From assembly GCA_964551335.1 (NCBI GenBank), contig CAZKCO010000002.1, positions 62,001 through 126,000 of the forward strand: a stretch of 64,000 bases of DNA, written 5' to 3'. Positions 26,099-33,262 of the stretch are shown here, in pieces. The position numbers were made by a program, and so were the translations under genes. Source of the DNA: Tunicatimonas sp964551335 (lineage in GTDB: Bacteria > Bacteroidota > Bacteroidia > Cytophagales > Cyclobacteriaceae). The notes under the pieces are model-generated. The model was given only the letters and a program-made list of their open reading frames with translations. It did no database searches and was not told the origin of the DNA. Position 1 is the first letter of the stretch; every line of letters starts with the position of its first letter.

Positions 26099-26806
26099 AT
26101 GCCGTCGGAAGTAAACCCAACCCAACCTCAGTCGCTCAATTTTCAGGAGGGCGAAATGCTACTTGTTGATAAACCACTAGAGTGGACCTCTTTTGATGTG
26201 GTAAAGAAGATGCGAGGACTCACCCGGGTTAAGAAAATCGGACACGCGGGCACCCTTGATCCTCTAGCTACCGGCCTGTTAATTCTCTGCACCGGAAAAA
26301 TGACCAAACAGATAGAGCAATTTCAGGCGATGGAGAAAGCTTACGAAGGTACATTAGTACTAGGAAAAACCACTCCTTCGGTTGACCTGGAAACCGAATT
26401 CGCCAGTGAACAATCTACCGATCACATTACCCTCGAGCAGTTAGAACAGGCCCGACAAACTTTTCTGGGTACTATTGAGCAAGTTCCACCCCAGCACTCC
26501 GCCGTGAAAGTGGATGGCAAGCGGGTGTACAAACTGGCCCGCCAAGGTAAATCAGTTGAAATCAAATCCCGTCAGGTAGAGATCAAAGCATTTAACTTTA
26601 CTGAAGTAGATTTACCCACCGTTCGGTTTGAAGTGATTTGCTCCAAGGGCACTTACATCCGCAGTTTGGTACGAGATCTGGGTAAAACTTTGGGTGTAGG
26701 GGCTTATCTGAAAGAACTTCGGCGAACCGCTATCGGTCAGTACCAGGTAGATAATGCCCGAACGATTGCCGAATGGACGCAAACTTTGAAGGAAGCGAGG
26801 GAATGA
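26099..26806 (+). CDS. truB: tRNA pseudouridine(55) synthase TruB
   Basis: TruB isomerises U55 of the tRNA T loop to pseudouridine. The catalytic segment KIGHAGTLDPLATGLLILC with the nucleophilic Asp, the RQTFLGTIEQVPPQHSAVKVDGKRVYKLAR segment and the CSKGTYIRSLVRDLG C-terminal motif are all present. Start choice: the frame is open from a GTG at 26051 inside uppP, but the ATG at 26099 gives a family-like short leader (about 19 residues before EGEMLLVDKPL). A third ATG at 26156 follows an AGGAGG but would cut into the conserved start. From 26099 the protein is 235 residues. Its TGA overlaps the ribF ATG by 4 bases. Confidence 0.95.
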   Translation: MPSEVNPTQPQSLNFQEGEMLLVDKPLEWTSFDVVKKMRGLTRVKKIGHAGTLDPLATGLLILCTGKMTKQIEQFQAMEKAYEGTLVLGKTTPSVDLETEFASEQSTDHITLEQLEQARQTFLGTIEQVPPQHSAVKVDGKRVYKLARQGKSVEIKSRQVEIKAFNFTEVDLPTVRFEVICSKGTYIRSLVRDLGKTLGVGAYLKELRRTAIGQYQVDNARTIAEWTQTLKEARE

Positions 26807-27735
26807 AGATTCATCGGCAGGGCGAAATAAATTCTCCGTTACGCCGCCCGGTAGTCACCAGCGGCACTTTCGACGGAGTTCATATCGGACATCAGAAGAT
26901 TCTGGGTAGACTTAAAGAACTGGCTCGGGAGGTGAATGGAGAAACGGTGGTGCTTACCTTCTGGCCCCACCCGCGCCTGGTACTTACCTCTAATAATAAT
27001 TCACTCAAGCTGCTAAACACTTTTGATGAAAAGGCAGCCTTGCTGGAGCAAGCCGGTATTGATCATTTGGTGCAAATGCCCTTCACCGAAGAGTTCTCTC
27101 ACCTTTCCCCCCAAAAATACGTACAACGAATTCTAATAGATAAACTTAGAACTGAGTTTCTGGTCATTGGCTACGATCATCGCTTTGGCCAAAACCGGGA
27201 GGGTGGATTTGATTACTTACAAGCCAATGCAGCTGATTTTGGCTTTCAGGTAGAAGAAATTCCCCGGCAGGATATTGACGACATTGGCGTAAGTTCTACC
27301 AAAATTCGCCAGGCATTAGAAACCGGTGATGTAACCACCGCTAACATCTATCTGGGCCGCCCCTACGAAATTACGGGAACTGTGGTGGACGGGGATAAGA
27401 TCGGACGCGGCCTGGGATTTCCTACGGCCAACATCAGTGTTGCCGAAAGTTATAAACTAATTCCTGATGATGGCATCTACGCCGTGCAGGTGCTTCATAA
27501 AGACCAGCGCTACGGAGGCATGTTGTATATTGGTAACCGTCCTACCCTGGCAAAAACCAATAAAACGATTGAAGTAAATATCTTTGATTTTGATCAAAAC
27601 ATCTACGGCAAGCCACTGACAGTATCATTCATTGAGAGAATTCGCGGTGATATGACATTGAATAGTTTGGACGAACTCACCGCTCAGTTACAAAAAGATC
27701 GGACTTCCGCTTTAACCATTCTCAAAGAACAATAG
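26803..27735 (+). CDS. ribF: bifunctional riboflavin kinase / FAD synthetase RibF
   Basis: RibF phosphorylates riboflavin to FMN and adenylylates FMN to FAD. The N-terminal nucleotidyltransferase domain (about 1-185) has SGTFDGVHIGHQKIL and GYDHRFGQNREG and ends with ISSTKIRQAL-type residues (VSSTKIRQALETG). The C-terminal riboflavin kinase domain (about 190-310) has GRGLGFPTANI and LPDDGIYAVQV-like sequence. I place the start at the ATG at 26803, overlapping the truB stop by ATGA, rather than at 26773 inside truB; this gives 310 residues, normal for RibF. Translational coupling with truB is likely. Confidence 0.95.
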   Translation: MKIHRQGEINSPLRRPVVTSGTFDGVHIGHQKILGRLKELAREVNGETVVLTFWPHPRLVLTSNNNSLKLLNTFDEKAALLEQAGIDHLVQMPFTEEFSHLSPQKYVQRILIDKLRTEFLVIGYDHRFGQNREGGFDYLQANAADFGFQVEEIPRQDIDDIGVSSTKIRQALETGDVTTANIYLGRPYEITGTVVDGDKIGRGLGFPTANISVAESYKLIPDDGIYAVQVLHKDQRYGGMLYIGNRPTLAKTNKTIEVNIFDFDQNIYGKPLTVSFIERIRGDMTLNSLDELTAQLQKDRTSALTILKEQ

Positions 27736-27777
27736 CCAGCTTCGTTTGCCGTTCTACATCTGCTTGACAACCACTTT

Positions 27778-28266
27778 ATGTTACCAGTAAGTTTAGGTTT
27801 TATTCTTCTTTCACTACTCCATCCCTTTCATATCAGTGTGTGTAGTATCAATCATGCTGCCGAAGAAAATAGCTTACAGATAACGGTTAAAATTTTTGCG
27901 GATGACCTGGAAGAGGCCTTAAACCAGCCATCCGCCGCCGCTGCTTCTTATATCGACGTGTTAAACCCACCTGACCCGGCTCAATTAGATGCTATTGTTC
28001 ACGAATATCTGGATGAACATCTGGCCTTCACCGTAAATGAACAGGCCGCCGAACCTCAATTTCTAGGCTTTGAGCGGGAGGATTTAACCATGTGGTGTTA
28101 CCTGGAAATTACCGGAATTACGGACCTAAAGAAGGTGAAGGTTCAAAACACATTACTGCTGAATACGTTCGATGATCAGGTAAACATTGTTCACGTAAAG
28201 GCAAATGATACGGTCAAAAGTATGAAACTGGCACATAACCAAACCGTAGATACCATTACTTTTTAG
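27778..28266 (+). CDS. DUF6702 family exported protein
   Basis: A 162-residue protein with a hydrophobic N-terminus (residues 1-20) followed by the family signature HPFHISVCSINHAAEENSLQITVKIFADDLEEAL. This motif, with a late LEITGITDLKKVKVQNTLLLNTFDDQVNIVHV segment, is what I recognise as DUF6702, a Bacteroidota family often next to M1 peptidase or metalloprotease genes. It lies 21 bases before an M48 protease gene, consistent with a periplasmic partner role, which is inference. No catalytic residues are apparent. Confidence 0.82.
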   Translation: MLPVSLGFILLSLLHPFHISVCSINHAAEENSLQITVKIFADDLEEALNQPSAAAASYIDVLNPPDPAQLDAIVHEYLDEHLAFTVNEQAAEPQFLGFEREDLTMWCYLEITGITDLKKVKVQNTLLLNTFDDQVNIVHVKANDTVKSMKLAHNQTVDTITF

Positions 28267-28287
28267 CCTCAAGAAATTTTTTAACTG

Positions 28288-29094
28288 ATGATTAAATCTC
28301 TATTTTTTCCCTTGACATTGGTACTGCTTCTACTACTTGTAGCCTGCGATGAAAACAACAACATTCAGGTATTTTCGCCAGAACAGGATGTTCAATTGGG
28401 GCAACAACTGGATTCAACCATTGAGAGCAATCCGCAAGAGTATCCGGTGCTAGATTCAGTGCAATACGCTGATGCTTATGATTATCTAAATGATATATTC
28501 TTTAGGATACTGAATTCCGGTGAAGTTGCGTATCGGGATCAATTTCCCTGGCAGATTAAAATCATTGAGAATGATTCAACATTGAATGCCTTCGCCGCCC
28601 CGGGTGGGTTCGTGTACGTGTACACTGGACTGATTAAATACTTGGACAATGAAGATGATCTGGCGGGAGTGCTAGGCCACGAAATTGGCCATGCCGACCT
28701 ACGACATTCCACTCGGAATATTCAACGACAATATGGCCTCAGCATTTTACTTAGCATACTACTGGGCGAGAATGCCGGGCAACTGACTCAGATTGCCGCC
28801 CAACTGGCTGCCGGAGCTGCCGGATTATCGTTTAGCCGTGAATTTGAAACCGAAGCCGACGAAGTATCGGTAGAGTATTTAGCCAATACTCCCTACAATT
28901 GTGCCGGAGCCCGTTCATTCTTCCAGAAACTTACCGAAGATGGCAACGCCAGCGGCATACCCGAATTTCTCAGCACCCACCCCAATCCGGAAAATCGGTT
29001 TGAGAATATTAGCGAAAAAGCACAGGAAGTTGGTTGCAGTACAGCTTCCTATAATCCAGCTAGCTATCAGGATTTCAAGAGAATGTTGCCTTAG
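28288..29094 (+). CDS. M48 family metalloprotease lipoprotein
   Basis: A zinc metalloprotease related to BepA/LoiP, probably in the periplasm and tethered by lipid. The N-terminus is a lipoprotein signal (LLLLLVAC, Cys20). The zinc site HEIGH is at residues 131-135, with the third ligand likely the Glu in FSREFETEADEVSVEYL (about 188-203). The C-terminal FLSTHPNPENRFENI is a standard M48 segment. It may degrade misfolded outer-membrane proteins as BepA does; substrate is inferred. It shares an operon with the DUF6702 gene. A 173-base gap to gldC follows, with no gene seen. Confidence 0.92.
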   Translation: MIKSLFFPLTLVLLLLLVACDENNNIQVFSPEQDVQLGQQLDSTIESNPQEYPVLDSVQYADAYDYLNDIFFRILNSGEVAYRDQFPWQIKIIENDSTLNAFAAPGGFVYVYTGLIKYLDNEDDLAGVLGHEIGHADLRHSTRNIQRQYGLSILLSILLGENAGQLTQIAAQLAAGAAGLSFSREFETEADEVSVEYLANTPYNCAGARSFFQKLTEDGNASGIPEFLSTHPNPENRFENISEKAQEVGCSTASYNPASYQDFKRMLP

Positions 29095-29267
29095 GGCTTT
29101 TTTTGAAAGTATCACAAAATATCTGTTTTGCTATCAGAATGATCGAGCCTTTTTGTATCTACTACATTACTTTACAGTATTGACTGTTTCCGAAAATTCT
29201 GCATACTACATAGGTTCCAATAAGCGAACTTTGTAGTATTGCGGTGAATACTCATTGTTTTCCTATC

Positions 29268-29624
29268 ATGAAAAAATCAGAAATTAACATCACGGTAACG
29301 CTGGATAATGCCAACGTGCCAGAACAAATAACTTGGAATGCAACTGATACCCAGGATGACCCGGAGGTGGGAAATGGCCCCAGTCAGAGTAAAGCTATGA
29401 GTCTTTCGTTCTGGGACGATCAGCAGAAGAACACTCTGCGTATTGACCTCTGGACTAAAGAAATGCCGGTGAACGAAATGAAACGCTTTTGTATCGACGC
29501 TATCGGCGGATTAGCCCAAACTACTTTGAATGCCACTGGGGATGCTTTTATGGCTCAAGAAATGAATGAACTCTGCGACCGGTTGGTACAGCACGTAGAG
29601 GATGAGCAAAAGAACAATGGCTAA
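29268..29624 (+). CDS. gldC: gliding motility protein GldC
   Basis: GldC is a small cytoplasmic accessory protein of gliding motility; in Flavobacterium its loss impairs spreading but is not fully blocking. The protein from the ATG at 29268 is 118 residues and opens MKKSEINITVTLDNANVPEQITWNA, the GldC signature, followed by SKAMSLSFWDDQQKNTLRIDLWTKEMPVNEMKRF. I prefer this ATG to an upstream in-frame start at 29244. It overlaps the deaminase gene by a few bases. Together with the type IX adhesins it supports a gliding lifestyle. Confidence 0.93.
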   Translation: MKKSEINITVTLDNANVPEQITWNATDTQDDPEVGNGPSQSKAMSLSFWDDQQKNTLRIDLWTKEMPVNEMKRFCIDAIGGLAQTTLNATGDAFMAQEMNELCDRLVQHVEDEQKNNG

Positions 29625-30057
29625 CGAAACTGACCGGAAGTTTATGCAACTTGCCATTGAACAAGCGGAAGAAGGAAAAACACCCTTTGGCTGCGTGATA
29701 GTTTCTGAAGGAACTATTGTTGCTCAAGCCCATAATACGGTTTCTTCTTCTCACGATTCATCGGCTCACGGTGAAATAAATGCTATCCGGGCAGCTAGCC
29801 TATTGCTTCAAAATCACATACTTCAGAAGACAGCACTTTACACCACTGGTGAGCCTTGCCCGATGTGTATGGCCGCAATTATCTACGCTAAAATTCCTCG
29901 GGTGGTATACGGTGCTTCTATCACTACTATTTCCCGGTTTATGCCGCAAATTTCTATTTCCAGCCAAGAGGTAGCAAATCATACTGACCAAGAAGTTGAA
30001 CTGTTGGGTCCGTTTTTGGAACCGGAGTGTATCAACCTTCTGGAACGCTTTAGCTGA
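29617..30057 (+). CDS. nucleoside deaminase (tRNA adenosine / guanine deaminase family)
   Basis: A cytidine-deaminase-fold enzyme of about 146 residues. The zinc-site motifs HGEINAIRAA and GEPCPMCMAAIIYAKIPRVVYG are complete. This is the guanine deaminase / TadA-like subfamily; the HGE rather than HAE triad and the C-terminal LEPECINLLERF favour a guanine or general nucleoside deaminase over tRNA-specific TadA, which usually carries HAE. Substrate is uncertain. The ATG at 29617 overlaps the last 8 bases of gldC; an in-frame ATG at 29602 is the alternative. Confidence 0.87.
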   Translation: MANETDRKFMQLAIEQAEEGKTPFGCVIVSEGTIVAQAHNTVSSSHDSSAHGEINAIRAASLLLQNHILQKTALYTTGEPCPMCMAAIIYAKIPRVVYGASITTISRFMPQISISSQEVANHTDQEVELLGPFLEPECINLLERFS

Positions 30058-30166
30058 AAAACCTACATCTGTTACGATAGCGACAAATGGTGCGGTGTTT
30101 GCTACTAGTTGAGTAGAATTATTTTAGCATTTAGTATGTTATAAGCCGTAATCAGTATCAAACATT

Positions 30167-30661
30167 ATGAAGGACCGACTTACATTATCTTTTATATATC
30201 TCATTGGCCTAGGACTAGTATTTGGCCTGAGTTTGTCATCATTTACCACTGTGGTAGAATTGAACGATGAGCCTAATGAAATTAACTGGCTGACTATTGA
30301 GGAAGCTCAGGCACTTGCCGAGGAGAATCCTAAGAAAGTGATTATGGATGTATATACCGACTGGTGCGGCTGGTGCAAAAAAATGGACAAAACCACTTTT
30401 GCTGATGAGAAGGTAGTGGCATACGTAAATGAAAATTTTTATGCCGTAAAGCTGAAGGCTGACAGTAACGATAAAGTTACTTTCAAAGGACAAGAATTTT
30501 CTAAGGGCGAATTAGCTCGAGCACTAAGGGTTACTGGCTACCCTACTATTGTTTTCTTTGATGAGTCCTTTGGCCGTTTTCAGCCTGTAAGCGGTTTTCG
30601 CCCGGCTGACGACTTTCTTAAGCTTCTGGAGGCCTTCAATCAGGCAGAGGCGAGCCAGTAG
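30167..30661 (+). CDS. exported thioredoxin-fold protein with CGWC motif
   Basis: A 164-residue protein with an N-terminal signal or membrane anchor (about 1-25, LTLSFIYLIGLGLVFGLSLSS) and a single thioredoxin domain. The active site WCGWCKKMDKTTF places the cysteines at residues 67 and 70, as in DsbD-gamma-like and thioredoxin_7 proteins that are usually envelope disulfide reductases. The cis-proline loop is GYPTIVF (about 124-130). It is likely periplasmic. A hairpin with a T tract follows at 30694-30742. Confidence 0.88.
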   Translation: MKDRLTLSFIYLIGLGLVFGLSLSSFTTVVELNDEPNEINWLTIEEAQALAEENPKKVIMDVYTDWCGWCKKMDKTTFADEKVVAYVNENFYAVKLKADSNDKVTFKGQEFSKGELARALRVTGYPTIVFFDESFGRFQPVSGFRPADDFLKLLEAFNQAEASQ

Positions 30662-30693
30662 CGCATTTACCGACGGTTAACCGATCATTTTAT

Positions 30694-30742
30694 AACAGTT
30701 ATCTGTTTCTTTACAATCTAAAGAAAGAATAACTGTTTTTTT
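30694..30742 (+). terminator. intrinsic terminator abutting the mnmE start
   Basis: Arms AACAGTTAT (30694-30702) and ATAACTGTT (30729-30737) pair perfectly, and inner arms TTTCTTT (30706-30712) and AAAGAAA (30720-30726) extend the stem across a small internal loop. TTTTT (30738-30742) follows and runs into the mnmE ATG at 30743. It would terminate the thioredoxin-like transcript. A promoter for mnmE inside or before it is not obvious. Confidence 0.7.
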
Positions 30743-32113
30743 ATGCTTACCTATGTTCAGGATACTATTGTGGCTCTCTCTACACCCAGCGGTGAGGGTG
30801 CTATTGGTGTCATTCGCCTGTCAGGCACCGAAGCAATCGCGCTGGTTGACCAGGTCTTTTTTGGAAAGGATCTTACCCAACAACCATCACATACCCTTCA
30901 CTTTGGTACCATTCGCGATCAAGACGAAGTGATTGATGAGGTGGTAGTATCCCTGTTTGCTGCTCCTCATTCGTTCACTAGGGAGAACGTAGTAGAAGTT
31001 TCCTGCCACGGTTCTTCGTACATTATTCAGCGTCTAATTCAACTTTTTATTCAACGGGGGGCAAGATTAGCCCGAGCCGGAGAATTTTCCCAACGGGCGT
31101 ACCTAAACGGACAATACGACCTTGCTCAAGCCGAAGCTATTGCCGACTTAATTGCGGCTGATTCGGCTGCAGCTCACCGGGCTGCCATGTACCAGATGCG
31201 AGGCGGCTATTCCCAAGAAATTCAGCAATTGCGTGAGCGTCTTATTCATTTTGCGTCGCTCATTGAATTGGAATTAGACTTTTCAGAAGAAGACGTTGAG
31301 TTTGCCGACCGGAATGAGCTTGGTCAGCTCATTGAAGAAATACTACAGAAAATAGCTCAGTTAATCCAAAGCTTTACCTTTGGCAACGTAATTAAGAACG
31401 GAGTGCCCATAGTGATTGCTGGAAAACCTAATGTCGGGAAATCCACTCTGTTGAACGCCTTACTAAACGAAGAAAAAGCCATCGTGAGTGACATTCCGGG
31501 CACTACCCGCGATGTTATTGAAGACGAAATCACTTTGGAAGGTATCCGGTTTCGGTTTATTGATACGGCAGGTATTCGGGAAACTACTGATAAGGTAGAA
31601 GCTATTGGCGTTCAGCGTACTTACGAAAAGATAAAACAAGCCAGTATTATCATCTATTTATTCGACCTCGAAATTGACCTTTGGAATGATGTATCGGCTG
31701 AAATTAAAGAGCTGGAAAAGCTAAATGTGCCCCTTATAAAAGTAGGTAATAAGTTGGATCAGGCTCGCCCAGACTTGCTTCAATCGCTAAAAAATACCGA
31801 AGATGTGCTACTCATTTCTGCTGCTAAAAAACAACATTTAGAAGAATTGAAACAGATCTTGATATTAAGATCTCAACTAAGTGGTTTGTCCAGTCAGCAA
31901 ACAATAGTAACTAATGCCCGCCACTACGAAAGCCTCTCTACAGCAGAAACATCTCTACGACAAGTAATTCGTGGGCTTCAGGAAGGAATTACTCATGATT
32001 TTCTGGCCCAGGATATCCGTCTTGCCCTATATTCTTTGGGAGAAATTACCGGAGATATTACAACTGATGATTTATTAGGAACAATTTTTAGTAAATTTTG
32101 TATTGGGAAATAA
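30743..32113 (+). CDS. mnmE: tRNA uridine-5-carboxymethylaminomethyl GTPase MnmE
   Basis: MnmE with MnmG modifies U34 of tRNAs using GTP, folate and FAD. The 456 residues show the N-terminal folate-binding domain (YVQDTIVALSTPSGEGAIGVIRLSG), a helical domain, and the G domain with GKPNVGKSTLLNALL (from about residue 227), DTAG (about 274) and NKLD (about 338). The strictly conserved C-terminal FSKFCIGK, with the Cys needed for modification, is intact. The start codon follows directly on a terminator-like hairpin. Confidence 0.98.
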   Translation: MLTYVQDTIVALSTPSGEGAIGVIRLSGTEAIALVDQVFFGKDLTQQPSHTLHFGTIRDQDEVIDEVVVSLFAAPHSFTRENVVEVSCHGSSYIIQRLIQLFIQRGARLARAGEFSQRAYLNGQYDLAQAEAIADLIAADSAAAHRAAMYQMRGGYSQEIQQLRERLIHFASLIELELDFSEEDVEFADRNELGQLIEEILQKIAQLIQSFTFGNVIKNGVPIVIAGKPNVGKSTLLNALLNEEKAIVSDIPGTTRDVIEDEITLEGIRFRFIDTAGIRETTDKVEAIGVQRTYEKIKQASIIIYLFDLEIDLWNDVSAEIKELEKLNVPLIKVGNKLDQARPDLLQSLKNTEDVLLISAAKKQHLEELKQILILRSQLSGLSSQQTIVTNARHYESLSTAETSLRQVIRGLQEGITHDFLAQDIRLALYSLGEITGDITTDDLLGTIFSKFCIGK

Positions 32114-32297
32114 CCTCGATAATTTTCCCTTAATTTTTTTGAAACATTTGCAAACAAGTTACGTTTTACTACCAGAATATCAATAATAGGCATTTATGTT
32201 ATTATTAATTATTTGTCATATTTTTTCATTTTTAGAATATTTCTTTATTTTTTTTAGCATTTCTGCGATAAATATTTCATAGTTACGATTATTTTTT

Positions 32298-32305
32298 TAC
32301 CTTTG
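32298..32305 (+). promoter_or_regulatory. -7 promoter box for the 32328 gene
   Basis: TACCTTTG at 32298-32305 fits the Bacteroidota -7 consensus and lies 22 bases before the ATG at 32328. This is the same spacing and the same sequence as the box upstream of pyrG. The upstream 190 bases are A/T-rich and hold no gene. Confidence 0.5.
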
Positions 32306-32327
32306 AGTAATTCAATTTTTTATAAGT

Positions 32328-33170
32328 ATGTTTCACCTTTCAAAATATTCACAGTATTCCAAGACATTCTTTATGGTAGTCATGATGTTAGACGCATTAT
32401 GTCTCTTCCTTGCCTTCGATCTAGCATTGTGGAAAAACTTTGGAGCATACAACGAGGCATTTAGTTCATATGCATCATTTTACGCTATCTGGGTATTGCT
32501 TTGGATAATTACCGCTCTTTTCTCTAACCACTATAATACTGATACTCTAAAAAGGGTGTTTAATGTAGTTCGAAGTACCGGAAAGGTAGTTCTGATTCAT
32601 ATCCTTTTCGTTTTTGTATACCTTTTAACTACCCCTCAGTATTTGGATATAAGCTTTCTTATTGATGCTTACTTCTTTTCTATTCTAGTTACAATCGGAG
32701 CTAAGGTCCTGATACTTTACTGCTACCGCTCGGTCAGTAATAAAGAGGAAAACAAAGTTAATTTTATCATCATAGGTTATACCTCTACTGCTGAAAAACT
32801 GCTGGAATCTATGGAACCCGACCGAAAGTTTGGATACCAGTTCTATGGTTTCTTCGATGATAATCATTTAGGAGAAAGTCACGTAGTAGCCCCCTGTGCT
32901 GAGATTGAAGCTTTCTGTAAAAAGCATGAAATTAACCAGATTTACTTTACTGCATCAACCGACGCCCAGTTAATGTCTCGAATTATTAAATTCGCTAACA
33001 ACAACTACGTTCGTTTTTCGGTAGTGCATGATATGATTTCACTTCCTTACAAAGAAGTGGAAACTTCAATTTTCAACAATATTCCAATAGTATCTGGACG
33101 GAATTATTCAAACAATTCTAAAGCTCGCTTTCCTGATATGAAGGGGCTACTGAACTCCTTCTGGGCATAG
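32328..33170 (+). CDS. polyprenyl glycosylphosphotransferase-like membrane protein lacking the transferase domain
   Basis: A 280-residue protein with four hydrophobic segments in residues 1-130 and a Rossmann-like CoA_binding_3 domain (about 143-275; IIIGYTSTAEKLLESMEPDRKFGYQFYGFFDD). This is the N-terminal half of WcaJ/EpsE-type undecaprenyl-phosphate sugar transferases, ending with LPYKEVETSIFNNIPIVSGR. In full-length relatives the catalytic bacterial-transferase domain of about 190 residues follows. Here the frame stops after SKARFPDMKGLLNSFWA, and a terminator comes 37 bases later. Its own -7 box upstream and clean terminator suggest a real short gene, possibly a regulatory or scaffold relative, rather than fresh decay. 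Confidence 0.75.
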   Translation: MFHLSKYSQYSKTFFMVVMMLDALCLFLAFDLALWKNFGAYNEAFSSYASFYAIWVLLWIITALFSNHYNTDTLKRVFNVVRSTGKVVLIHILFVFVYLLTTPQYLDISFLIDAYFFSILVTIGAKVLILYCYRSVSNKEENKVNFIIIGYTSTAEKLLESMEPDRKFGYQFYGFFDDNHLGESHVVAPCAEIEAFCKKHEINQIYFTASTDAQLMSRIIKFANNNYVRFSVVHDMISLPYKEVETSIFNNIPIVSGRNYSNNSKARFPDMKGLLNSFWA

Positions 33171-33206
33171 CCACTGTCTTTTTATATCTATTCCAAGTTC
33201 GCATTT

Positions 33207-33236
33207 AAGTAGCAGATCCATCTGCTGCTTTTTTTA
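33207..33236 (+). terminator. intrinsic terminator after the 32328 gene
   Basis: A 10-bp stem (33207-33216 with 33221-33230, one T-G wobble) around a TCCA loop is followed by a T run to 33235. It lies in the convergent gap between this gene and the permease ending at 33263. Confidence 0.75.
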
Positions 33237-33262
33237 TGCCAACAATACTACTCCCAATCTCT

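Noticed and set aside
30743..30800. Alternative later start for mnmE to avoid the hairpin overlap
   Set aside because: The ATG at 30743 gives the conserved N-terminus DTIVALSTPSGEGAIGVIRLSG; later starts would remove it.
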